Assembly (NCBI GenBank): GCA_030442035.1
Contig: JAUJEA010000002.1
Span: forward strand, 1-64,000
Length of the DNA stretch: 64,000 bases
From: Splendidivirga corallicola
Lineage (GTDB): Bacteria > Bacteroidota > Bacteroidia > Cytophagales > Cyclobacteriaceae
Reading direction: 5' to 3'
Positions 55,186 through 63,216 of the stretch are shown piece by piece (position 1 is the first letter of the stretch; the number at the start of each line of letters is the position of its first letter). The notes under the pieces are model-generated. The model saw only the letters and a program-made list of their open reading frames with translations. It was not told where the DNA came from and did not search any database. Both the position numbers and the translations under genes were made by a program.

Positions 55186-55786
55186 TTATATGTTCTTTAA
55201 GAGATTTAAAAATGGCATTATACACTTCAACATCTTTTGTTGCTGGTAAATGAATTTGAATGTTATAATGCAATCCAACTTTTCCTTCAGGTAATTTGGT
55301 TTTTATTATTTCCTTTTCAGTCTCTCGAATAATGTTTTCCTTCTCATTTGATTTTGAAATATTTTCATGATTTAGTTCTGCTAAATCAAGGAGAGCATAA
55401 AGTGTATTGGTATGCAGCTTGGCAACATTGTCGCTTGTGTTATGGTAACTTTTAAATTTACCTTGAATCAAATCTTTATCACCTGATTTAGGGTGAGATT
55501 TGATTAGAAAAATATCGCTGTATGCTTCTTTTATTGCTTCACCCATAATCTGTTTTGATTTTGAATGATCTCTGTATTCATTGTATCGTTGAGTAGGTGT
55601 GCCTTCTGATGATAAAAATCCCAATGACTTCAATAAAGGTATGAATGGTCGGTGATTATTGGATTTAAAACCTAAATCCTTTAAGATTTGCTGAGTGAAT
55701 TTATCTGGTGCTTGGGCATCTCGAATCTTTCCAAAAAAATCTCTTAAAGATCCATATGCCTGAGTGTAACTTGTTGGTAAACTCAT
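55178..55786 (-). CDS. DUF5343 family protein (accessory island, first gene)
   Basis: 202 residues. The opening LPTSYTQAYGSLRDFFGKIRDAQAPDKFTQQILKDLGFKS and PFIPLLKSLGFLSSEGTPTQRYNEYRDHSKSKQ match DUF5343, a winged-helix-like family found near defence or toxin genes. The C-terminal half is new: LPEGKVGLHYNIQIHLPATKDVEVYNAIFKSLKEHI. First gene of the operon; 8-base overlap with the HEPN gene. Function unknown; may be the antitoxin or sensor for HEPN. Confidence 0.82.
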   Translation of the reverse strand: MSLPTSYTQAYGSLRDFFGKIRDAQAPDKFTQQILKDLGFKSNNHRPFIPLLKSLGFLSSEGTPTQRYNEYRDHSKSKQIMGEAIKEAYSDIFLIKSHPKSGDKDLIQGKFKSYHNTSDNVAKLHTNTLYALLDLAELNHENISKSNEKENIIRETEKEIIKTKLPEGKVGLHYNIQIHLPATKDVEVYNAIFKSLKEHIIE

Positions 55787-56222
55787 ATTATTTTCTTTTT
55801 ACGAATTGCTGAGGATATCTGAATATCAACAATTTGTGATATACACTTTGCTTTAAATCTGATAATCATTAAAATAACATAGCTGCTTTGCCGATCTTAG
55901 GATTCTGTAAAAATGAACAATCAGTTTAAAATAAAAAATTAATTCTTTTTAGTTATCCTACATAGTTTTCAAACGACATTTTTAGGTTTCCTAATAAATA
56001 AGTGCGATTGAGCAAGTTGTTGCTATACCTTTTTTTCGCTAGTATCAGGATTTGCTTGATTTTAGGATTTTCAGGATTATGTTTTATTATATTTTTAACA
56101 AGAATATATCCTGTTTATCCTTCTATCCCAGATATCCACAAAATGAATATTTAATTCGAAAAACCTTCTATAGGAGCCGGAAGAAGTTCTATTTTTGACA
56201 GAAATTAATGGCGTAGTGGTTT
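55787..56222. other. Spacer upstream of the AraC gene holding hairpin repeat copy 1
   Basis: AT-rich; the only structure is the CAGGATT-type element at 56041-56137 listed separately. It also bounds the accessory island on its 3' side (genome orientation). No reading frame supported. Confidence 0.55.
56041..56137. repeat. CAGGATT-type hairpin repeat, copy 1 (orientation A)
   Basis: Left arm ATCAGGATTTGCTTGATTTT then AGGATTTTCAGGATT; right arm complementary to GGATAAACAGGATAT. Imperfect inverted repeat of about 35 nt arms, loop about 27 nt. At the same point the left arm has TTT and the right arm (read back) has AAA or GAA-like, leaving an internal loop. The most degenerate copy. Confidence 0.65.
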
Positions 56223-57296
56223 ATGTTCTCTGTTAGCAATGTTATTCACATCATCATCATTTTTCAAGGCACACTACTTACGCTTTACATTCTTTTCTCA
56301 AACAAGAAAAAGTTAAAAAGTGATAGTTTACTGGTTACTATTATGGGCACACTTTCTTTTCAGATGCTCGGGCTTTTTCTGGTTAGTCGCAATGTGGCTA
56401 CAGAGCTGTTTCAAAGCGCCAATTGTATTTATGGATTCCTGTATGGGCCATTACTATATTTGTATAATAAATCTATCACGCGTTCAGATTTCAGGTTTCG
56501 GCCAATTGATTTTGTCCATTTCCTGCCGGCTACTTCAATCCTGCTGGGGCAGTTGATTACCAAGGGGGGTATTTGTGAACCCAGGATATATATTGGTTAC
56601 GCTGTACATGTGCTCATCTATATCTTCTTCTGCTTTTTGGAAGTTCACAGGTATAAAAAAGTAGTAAAAGATAATTATTCCAGGTTGGAGTGGTTGAACC
56701 TGGGTTGGCTTCAATGGACATTTCTTATGTTTTTCTTAATAGTCGTGGTTGATGTTGTTCAATTCATCCTATTCCTTTCTGAAATTCCATCCTATCCACT
56801 GGAGATCCTTGTATATCTATTAATTCTGGTAGCGATCAATCTGCTTTATTTCAATGGGTTTACGCTTTCAGGAAAGTTAAGAGGATTTAGCAAAGAAGAT
56901 CTGGCGTTTTCCACTTCAATTGCTTCCGTAAAGAGGATCAACATGGCCCTTGAAGAAAACCAGGCGCTCATCGAAAAGCTCGAAAAACATCTGGACCTCA
57001 CAGAATCCTTTAAAAACCCAAACTTGACCATTGGTTTGCTGGCACAGGAACTTGAGATCCCAAAGAGAACACTCTCTGAGTTGATCAACGATCATTATCA
57101 TCAGCACTTTGTAGACTTTATCAATACTTACCGGATCAATAGCGCCAGAGAAAGACTGATGAATCCGCCAGACCCCAATGAAACCATATTGGAAGTACTG
57201 TATGAGGTTGGGTTTAATTCCAAGTCTTCATTCAATACTGCTTTCAAGAAAAAAACAGGACTCACGCCTTCCCAATTCAAAGACAAATACAAATAG
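56223..57296 (+). CDS. 7TM-type AraC family transcriptional regulator
   Basis: 357 residues. Seven hydrophobic helices occupy about residues 5-205, typical of the 7TM-DISM-like AraC regulators of Bacteroidota. A soluble linker is followed by an AraC helix-turn-helix at about 255-357: LTIGLLAQELEIPKRTLSELINDH and ETILEVLYEVGFNSKSSFNTAFKKKTGLTPSQFK. Membrane sensor that binds DNA; signal unknown. It may control the TlpA-like gene 121 bases after it. Confidence 0.9.
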   Translation: MFSVSNVIHIIIIFQGTLLTLYILFSNKKKLKSDSLLVTIMGTLSFQMLGLFLVSRNVATELFQSANCIYGFLYGPLLYLYNKSITRSDFRFRPIDFVHFLPATSILLGQLITKGGICEPRIYIGYAVHVLIYIFFCFLEVHRYKKVVKDNYSRLEWLNLGWLQWTFLMFFLIVVVDVVQFILFLSEIPSYPLEILVYLLILVAINLLYFNGFTLSGKLRGFSKEDLAFSTSIASVKRINMALEENQALIEKLEKHLDLTESFKNPNLTIGLLAQELEIPKRTLSELINDHYHQHFVDFINTYRINSARERLMNPPDPNETILEVLYEVGFNSKSSFNTAFKKKTGLTPSQFKDKYK

Positions 57297-57417
57297 CGAT
57301 TATCATCTGAGAAGTGGTAATATCTTTTTTAGCATAAAAATGCGTTTCGATACGCGTTTCAAGACGACCCGCTAGTGTCTCACACCTACTTTTGGCAAAA
57401 ACTAAAAGAAATTCAAA

Positions 57418-58527
57418 ATGAAAACAACTCAATTTTTATGGTGCTTAATGATATTTGTCTTTGGGCAAACTCAAGCACAATCCTCAAAAATTACCTTCGA
57501 GATCCGGTCCAATACAGAAAAGATCACAGAAATCACACTTTCAAGATATGATTATAAACTTGATAAAATGATTGAATTGAAGTCTTACCAAAATCCTTCA
57601 ATCAGTAAAATATACCATTTCGAAGAGCAATTCTCAGAACCTTCCATATACGCAATTGGTTTGAGTACCGGGAAAGAGATGAGAATTGCTGTTGAAAGAA
57701 GTGGATGGATCAAACTTGAATTAGGAGAAGATATTTCATTGAAATCTGAGGTGGCGAAAAAGTCAGATTTTCCTCAGCGTATTCAACAGCTTAATCAGTA
57801 TTTTTTTGCTAGCCTGATTCAGGATTATGATAAGGCCATGAAGAAAAATGACGAGGAGACCATTGCGAAACTGGAGAAAAAGAAAGATAGCATTTTAGTG
57901 GACTTCATCGTGGCTATGGAAAATTCAGTGAGAGAAATGGGAGTATCAGTTTTGGCTTATGATGCATTGGCCTATTTTGATCTGCATAAAAATTATGATT
58001 TTTTGAAAGAAATGACTGAGCGATTCCAGGCCAAACATCCAAACGGCGGAATGACCAGGTCTTTGGAAGCCAGAATGGCCAGGGCCGCTCAAGTGGCCTT
58101 GGGACACCAGGCTCCGTCCTTCAGCACCACTGACCTAAAAGGCGATGACATCAACCTGATCGATTTCCAGGGATCATATGTATTGATAGACTTCTGGGCG
58201 TCCTGGTGCCGGGCCTGCAGGGTTGAAAACCCAAAGTTTGTTGCCATTCATGATCAGTATAAAAGCAATGGATTTAATATCATCAGTATCAGTATCGACT
58301 CAGACATGGCTGCATTGGAAAAAGCTATTGAAAAAGACGGTTTGCGTTGGCGTAATGTCCATGATGATAAGCAATCAATTTATAATCTTTACCTATTATC
58401 ATCCCTTCCTTCCAATTTTTTGTTGGATCCTGAAGGAAAGATTATTGCAAAGAATATTAATGCCGATCAGCTTAAAACTGAGCTTGATTTTTTGCTTTTC
58501 GGACGAGAGAAGGTTAAATCCAATTAA
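57418..58527 (+). CDS. TlpA-like thioredoxin domain protein
   Basis: 369 residues. Signal peptide ends at about 20 (QTQAQ). An N-terminal DUF4369-like beta domain (about 22-100), a helical linker, then a thioredoxin domain from about 232 (GHQAPSFSTTDLKGDDINLIDFQGSYVLIDFWASWC) with the redox motif WCRAC (Cys264, Cys267). Probably a periplasmic disulfide reductase or cytochrome c biogenesis helper. Ends into hairpin repeat copy 2, which may terminate it. Confidence 0.88.
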   Translation: MKTTQFLWCLMIFVFGQTQAQSSKITFEIRSNTEKITEITLSRYDYKLDKMIELKSYQNPSISKIYHFEEQFSEPSIYAIGLSTGKEMRIAVERSGWIKLELGEDISLKSEVAKKSDFPQRIQQLNQYFFASLIQDYDKAMKKNDEETIAKLEKKKDSILVDFIVAMENSVREMGVSVLAYDALAYFDLHKNYDFLKEMTERFQAKHPNGGMTRSLEARMARAAQVALGHQAPSFSTTDLKGDDINLIDFQGSYVLIDFWASWCRACRVENPKFVAIHDQYKSNGFNIISISIDSDMAALEKAIEKDGLRWRNVHDDKQSIYNLYLLSSLPSNFLLDPEGKIIAKNINADQLKTELDFLLFGREKVKSN

Positions 58528-58547
58528 TCGGTAAGCTTGATCTTTTT

Positions 58548-58658
58548 TGTCTGCATCAGGATCTAATGGATTTTAGGATTTTCAGGATTGCGTTACGCTG
58601 TATTTCTAGCGACAAACTTATCCTGTTCATCTTTGAACTGGATACCCTGATGCTGACA
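58548..58658. repeat. CAGGATT-type hairpin repeat, copy 2 (orientation A)
   Basis: Left arm GCATCAGGATCTAATGGATT, then AGGATTTTCAGGATT; right arm, read back, GCATCAGGGTATCCAGTTCA, then AGATGAACAGGATA. Arms about 38 nt, loop about 30 nt. The left arm carries TTT where the right arm carries GAA. It lies between convergent genes: 20 bases after the TlpA gene and 2 bases after the PQQ gene. Confidence 0.8.
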
Positions 58659-58660
58659 CT

Positions 58661-60823
58661 TTACAAAGAAAAAGCCATATAGACATCTCCAGAATGTGTG
58701 CCCATTTTCCCACCTCCACAAGCAATTACTACGTATTGTTTGCCATCCACTTCATAGGTAATCGGGGTTGCATAACCTCCAGCAGGTAGATCTGTCCTCC
58801 AAAGCTCCTCTCCCGTCATTTTATCAAAGGCTCTAAAGCGCTGGTCTTTTGTAGCTCCAATGAAAAGTAGGCCGCTCTTGGTGATTACGGGACCCCCATA
58901 GTTTTCGGTTCCGGTAATCGGAATTCCTTGGGCAGTCAATTCATCAAATTCTCCAAGAGGTACTTGCCATACGATCTCCCCCTTATTTAAATCAATGGCA
59001 TTGAGTGTTCCCCAGGGTGGTTTTACTGCCGGATAACCTTTGTTGTCCAGAAAGCGCCCAAAGCTATTCAAAGTGTATGTCAGGAAATTCGGATCTGCGT
59101 CCTGTAGCAATTCCATCGGAACTTCCATACTTTCATCTTCTAAGATGTAGGCTGAAATTGCCTGTATCTCCGCATCTGACAACTGTGAAAGTGGAGCCAT
59201 GGTACCTTTTCCATTTTGTAAAATATTGGCTACCTGAACCGCGTTGAGCTTATCTTTCAAGTTAAGGAGACTTGGATTGGTATCCAGGCCCTTCCTATCA
59301 GACCCATGGCATCTGGCACATTGCTGCTCAAATAAAACCTGTCCCATTTGTCCAAGTCCTTTTCCTTCCACCATTTCAATCTTCTTGGCCCGGAACATCC
59401 AGGGCATTTCATTGGCATTTACGTAAAGCCATCCCGATTCAGGATCATAACCGGCACCACCCCATTCCGCACCCCCGTCGAAGCCTGGGAACATGATATT
59501 TCCCTGTTCACTTGGAGGAATGAATTGGCCATCGGATTTTAGAGCGGCCCATTGCTCTTTAAGCGTTTTGACCGGATGTTTTGTATCCTTTATAAAATCC
59601 TGGATATTGGCATTTGCATCCGGAAAAAGGTCATTGACCATATCTTCCGTGAATTGCTGTCGGGAAAACGGAGGAATACCTATTGGTATCGGTTGTGTTG
59701 GCCAGGTGGTTTCTCCTGTAAGCTCAGATTGAGGAAATGATTTTTCTTCGATTGGAAAAATGGGCTCTCCTGACATCCTATCAAAAACAAAGACATGACC
59801 GGACTTGGTTACCTGCGCTACAGCCTTTATTTCCTTCCCATCCTTTTTTATTGTAACCAAATTAGGTGGAGCAGGAAGGTCCCGATCCCAAAGATCATGA
59901 TGTACAAACTGAAAGTGCCAAATTCTCTCGCCTGTCTTTGCATTAAGGGCTATCAAAGAGTTGGCAAATAAATTTTGTCCTTCCCTGTTTCCTCCATAAA
60001 AATCAAAAGCTGCCGAACCCGTAGGAGCGAAAACAATACCTGTTTCTTTGTCTATAGCCATTCCAGCCCATGAATTGGCTCCTCCACTGTATTCCCAGGC
60101 ATGTTCGGGCCAGGTATCATAGCCAAACTCCCCTGGATGTGGAATAGTATGAAAAACCCATAAGATTTCACCCGTATTTAAATCATATGCTCTGATATGC
60201 CCGGGAGAGGCCCCGGGTCCTTCATGCACTGTGGTTCCTTGTATCAAGACGTTCTGATATACGGTCCCTGGAGTATTAGCCATCACCGACTGTTTCTCAA
60301 AATCTCTTCCAAGTCCTTTTCTCAGATCCACCCTACCGTTCTCTCCAAATGTCGCTTCAATGGTTCCGGTTAATGCATCAACGGCATAAATAAATGGGCC
60401 TGCCGTGTAAATAATCCGACCATGGGCACCATCATCCCAATAAACAACACCACGATTTACTCCTAGCCCAAACGTACCGTTGTTTTCAGGTGAGAATTTC
60501 CAGATCTCTTTTCCGGTAGCAGCATGCACTGCGAATAGCTTGAGAGCCCGGTTGGTTCCATATAAAATCGTATCGATCACCAAAGGGCTGCACTGTATCT
60601 GGGAGCGATTATCTGCACTTGCATCTCCTGATGCATATTGCCAGGCGATCTTCAATTTCCCAATATTTGATTTATTGATTTGAGACAGTTCCGAGTAATG
60701 GGTTCTGGCATCATCTCCCAAGTAGCTTGACCAGCTTTTGTATGGATTGGATAAATCCTTTGATCCTTTCGATTGACAGGCAAACAGAAAAACAATCAAA
60801 AGCAGATGGCGGTATTTTTTCAT
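58661..60823 (-). CDS. PQQ-dependent dehydrogenase with inserted cytochrome c domain, lipoprotein
   Basis: 720 residues. Quinoprotein alcohol/sugar dehydrogenase type. Signal with LFACQSKGS, Cys16 likely lipid-modified. Eight-bladed propeller with WKFSPENNGTFG, VFDRMSGEPIF, ALNAKTGERIWHFQ, and the terminal GELWRTDLPAGGYATPITYEV-type repeats. A class I cytochrome c insert at about 500-580 has CARCHGSDRKG (Cys502, Cys505, His506) and Met in GTMAPLSQLS. Substrate unknown; electrons would enter the respiratory chain. No pqq synthesis genes in the window, so PQQ may be imported. Confidence 0.93.
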   Translation of the reverse strand: MKKYRHLLLIVFLFACQSKGSKDLSNPYKSWSSYLGDDARTHYSELSQINKSNIGKLKIAWQYASGDASADNRSQIQCSPLVIDTILYGTNRALKLFAVHAATGKEIWKFSPENNGTFGLGVNRGVVYWDDGAHGRIIYTAGPFIYAVDALTGTIEATFGENGRVDLRKGLGRDFEKQSVMANTPGTVYQNVLIQGTTVHEGPGASPGHIRAYDLNTGEILWVFHTIPHPGEFGYDTWPEHAWEYSGGANSWAGMAIDKETGIVFAPTGSAAFDFYGGNREGQNLFANSLIALNAKTGERIWHFQFVHHDLWDRDLPAPPNLVTIKKDGKEIKAVAQVTKSGHVFVFDRMSGEPIFPIEEKSFPQSELTGETTWPTQPIPIGIPPFSRQQFTEDMVNDLFPDANANIQDFIKDTKHPVKTLKEQWAALKSDGQFIPPSEQGNIMFPGFDGGAEWGGAGYDPESGWLYVNANEMPWMFRAKKIEMVEGKGLGQMGQVLFEQQCARCHGSDRKGLDTNPSLLNLKDKLNAVQVANILQNGKGTMAPLSQLSDAEIQAISAYILEDESMEVPMELLQDADPNFLTYTLNSFGRFLDNKGYPAVKPPWGTLNAIDLNKGEIVWQVPLGEFDELTAQGIPITGTENYGGPVITKSGLLFIGATKDQRFRAFDKMTGEELWRTDLPAGGYATPITYEVDGKQYVVIACGGGKMGTHSGDVYMAFSL

Positions 60824-60962
60824 TTTGATTTGTATATAGCAAATGCATGAAATATTTAGTTGAGATGTAGTGACCTCAAATCCATGCGTGTTTCAAGTTA
60901 GTGATTTTTGTGAGATTCAAGTTGTTATTGGTTACAAAGACTTGTGAGCATTTTATATTTTC
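60824..60962. other. Short upstream region of the PQQ gene
   Basis: Contains the probable promoter of the PQQ dehydrogenase but no exact -33/-7 match that I would call. Borders hairpin repeat copy 3. Confidence 0.4.
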
Positions 60963-61075
60963 TGTTTGCATCAGGATATCCAGGGTTTAAGGATGAACAG
61001 GATTAATTTAGCAACAGGGAAACGGTACATGGCAATACTGAAAATCCTAGAATCTGGTAAATCCTGATACAGACA
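60963..61075. repeat. CAGGATT-type hairpin repeat, copy 3 (orientation B)
   Basis: Left arm TGTTTGCATCAGGATATCC, GGGTTT then AGGATGAACAGGATT; right arm, read back, TGTCTGTATCAGGATTTACC then AGGATTTTCAGTATT. Now the left arm carries GAA and the right arm TTT: same element, opposite polarity to copies 1 and 2. It ends 7 bases after the GxxExxY stop codon. Confidence 0.8.
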
Positions 61076-61082
61076 TGATACT

Positions 61083-61463
61083 TCAAATACTATTATACTT
61101 GGGATTAAATATTTTCTTGAACTGAAGACTATTTGATCCAAAATTGATCAATAAGCCAATGGGTTTATCATATGCCACAACATAATTCTTTGCTTGGGCC
61201 AAGTGTACATCTTCAAGATTTATTACCGCTTTTATCTCAACGATAACCTTGTCCTGAACCACAAAATCAGCTCGTCTTGTCCCCACTTCAATACCATCAT
61301 AATAGATAATATGTTCTTGCTCTCTATTAAAGATCAAACCTTTTCTTTCAAGCTCAATTGCTAAACACCTTTGATAAATGACCTCTTGAAAACCATTCCC
61401 AAGTGTATTATGCACTTTCATGGCACAGCCGTTGATTTTGTAGGTTATTTCGTCTGGTTTCAT
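61083..61463 (-). CDS. GxxExxY protein (PD-(D/E)XK nuclease-like)
   Basis: 126 residues. Founding motif G-x-x-E-x-x-Y is Gly24, Glu27, Tyr30 in GNGFQEVIYQRCLAIEL. The family (TIGR04256) has a PD-(D/E)XK-like fold, and the motif D-x9-E-x-K is seen as Asp66, Glu76, Lys78 in RADFVVQDKVIVEIKAV; nuclease activity is inferred, not proven. It is enclosed by hairpin repeats on both sides (7 bases downstream, about 11-17 bases upstream), which makes the gene and repeats look like one unit. No toxin or partner seen. Confidence 0.88.
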   Translation of the reverse strand: MKPDEITYKINGCAMKVHNTLGNGFQEVIYQRCLAIELERKGLIFNREQEHIIYYDGIEVGTRRADFVVQDKVIVEIKAVINLEDVHLAQAKNYVVAYDKPIGLLINFGSNSLQFKKIFNPKYNSI

Positions 61464-61473
61464 TTCTTTCCTC

Positions 61474-61642
61474 TATTCGGATCAGGATTTACTGGATTAA
61501 AGGATGAACAGGATTTTTTATTGTTGTGAGAACTAATCGATATAATCGAAGTGGTTCAGATCAAAGGTTTATATGTAAACATTTTGAAATGAATGAATTC
61601 CATCCTGAAAATCCTTTAATCCAGTAAATCCTGATGCCAACA
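61474..61642. repeat. CAGGATT-type hairpin repeat, copy 4 (orientation B)
   Basis: A perfect 25-bp inverted repeat (61481-61505 with 61611-61635), continuing imperfectly through GAACAGGAT (61506-61514) against ATCCTGAAA (61602-61610). Loop about 87 nt, longer than in the other copies. Left arm GAA, right arm TTT as in copy 3. Lies directly upstream of the GxxExxY start codon, so it must also contain or replace its promoter. Confidence 0.9.
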
Positions 61643-61762
61643 ATTTTACAATCTGATTTTTCCAATAATAATAAAGTCATTTTGCTGATCCAAAGGCTCT
61701 CCAAAAATTACCGAATGCTTAGACTTGCAAAATCAACACCCAAACACCTCAACACATTTAAC
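61643..61762. other. Spacer between repeat copy 4 and the sigma factor gene
   Basis: Holds a CAACACTT-type repeat fragment (about 61735-61760) that ends at the sigma factor stop codon. Nothing else recognised. Confidence 0.5.
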
Positions 61763-63052
61763 CTACCCGATTGCCTCCAACTTATCTTTCAGGTGATTTT
61801 TTTCAGTCGTGTTCTTTGTGAGTTCCATAGCTTTTTTAATGCATTCTCTAGCTTCATTTTTTTTGCCCATCTCAATCAATAGATCTCCCTGAATGGCGTG
61901 GAGCAGATAGTATTCATCCAGATGCTTGCCTTCCTCTATTTTTTGTAATTCTTTCAGTGCCAGCTCAGCTCCATGAACCTTTGAAAATGCCACGATACGA
62001 TTCAGAGCAGCAATGGGAGCTGGTTTTATTTTAATCAGGATATCATAAAAGGAGAGTATCTGTTTCCAATCGGTTGATTGGTAATCTTCAGACAAACAGT
62101 GACTCGCCGCAATGCCCGCCTGTATATGGTATTCACTAATCTGTTGTCCTTCTCCCGATTTTGACATATGGTAAATGGCTAAATTAATCAGGTTGGTATC
62201 CCATAGCTTTCGGTCTTGTTGATCCAGTGTTAAGAGTTTTCCATTAGCATCAAGCCGCGCATCGAATCTTGAAGCGTGAAAATGCATGAGTGCCATTAAG
62301 GCATGTGCCTCGGCACTATGGAAAAAATTATTTTCCGCCAAAAGTTTATTCAAACGAATCGCTTCGAAACACATATCTCTCCGTATCAATGTTTCATCAG
62401 TTGAGGTGGTATACCCTTCATTGAACAATAGATATATTATTTTCAGCACCACACTGAGTCTGTTTTTCAGGTCCTCTCCTTCCGGCACTTCCAAGCTGAC
62501 ATTGGCATTTTTGAGTTTTGCTTTAGCTCTTGTATAGGCTTTGGCCACAGCATCTTCTTTTTTCAAAAGTGCCCGAGCGATTTCAGCCTTGCCAAAACCA
62601 CAAAGAATTTTTAAGGTTAAAATGATCTGGTTTTCTGCTTTTAACACAGGATGACAGCAGGCAAAAATCATTTTCAACATGTCGTCCTTCAAAATGGCAT
62701 TCATCTCATCCACCTCCATTTCCTCTGTAGGCTCCAATTTGTTGTGTTCCTCTTCAAAAATACCATCTTCACTAGTCAGCATCTTCTTTTTTCGTCTGAG
62801 CACATCAATCAACTTATTATTGGCAACTCTGAGTATCCAGGCTGTAGGATTTTGAGGTGCTCCATGGTAGGGCCAGAGCTGCATAGCCTTGATTAATGCT
62901 TCCTGCACTGCATCTTCTATAATCTCAATGTGTTGTGTGCCAAACTTTCTGGTTAAATGCGAAATTACCTTTCCGGACTCATGTCTGAAGAGGTGTTCGA
63001 CCATCTGCGAGGTATTTTTCGGTTCCTTTCCCTGATTAACTGCAGTTGACAT
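61763..63052 (-). CDS. ECF42-type RNA polymerase sigma factor with C-terminal TPR-like domain
   Basis: 429 residues. Sigma region 2 (IIEDAVQEALIKAMQLWPYHGAPQNPTAWILRVANNKLIDVLRRKKKML) and region 4 (ILTLKILCGFGKAEIARALLKKEDAVAKAYTRAKAKL) at residues about 20-190; then a long C-terminal DUF6596/TPR-like half (about 195-429) with YHMSKSGEGQQISEYHIQAGIAASH. This fits the ECF42 group, which usually lies next to a DGPF/YCII gene. None is adjacent here: downstream is the GxxExxY cassette, upstream a lipoprotein. Autonomous control by its C-terminal domain is likely. Confidence 0.9.
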   Translation of the reverse strand: MSTAVNQGKEPKNTSQMVEHLFRHESGKVISHLTRKFGTQHIEIIEDAVQEALIKAMQLWPYHGAPQNPTAWILRVANNKLIDVLRRKKKMLTSEDGIFEEEHNKLEPTEEMEVDEMNAILKDDMLKMIFACCHPVLKAENQIILTLKILCGFGKAEIARALLKKEDAVAKAYTRAKAKLKNANVSLEVPEGEDLKNRLSVVLKIIYLLFNEGYTTSTDETLIRRDMCFEAIRLNKLLAENNFFHSAEAHALMALMHFHASRFDARLDANGKLLTLDQQDRKLWDTNLINLAIYHMSKSGEGQQISEYHIQAGIAASHCLSEDYQSTDWKQILSFYDILIKIKPAPIAALNRIVAFSKVHGAELALKELQKIEEGKHLDEYYLLHAIQGDLLIEMGKKNEARECIKKAMELTKNTTEKNHLKDKLEAIG

Positions 63053-63078
63053 AGAGATCCTGATTTCTACCTAAATAA

Positions 63079-63106
63079 AAAAGCCTGTATAAATATACAG
63101 GCTTTT
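63079..63106. terminator. Hairpin terminator between lipoprotein and sigma genes
   Basis: AAAAGCCTGTAT (63079-63090) and ATACAGGCTTTT (63095-63106) form a perfect 12-bp stem with a 4-nt loop, ended by T or A runs in either direction; likely ends the lipoprotein transcript before the sigma gene. Confidence 0.82.
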
Positions 63107-63216
63107 AGGATTGAAAGTCACGGAAAGGTATAGTTTACTTACGAAAACTTTTCACTTATACGTGAGATTCCTTTTAGCCATTGGTTTCAGGTATTGGAGC
63201 TTTCAATTGACCTCTG

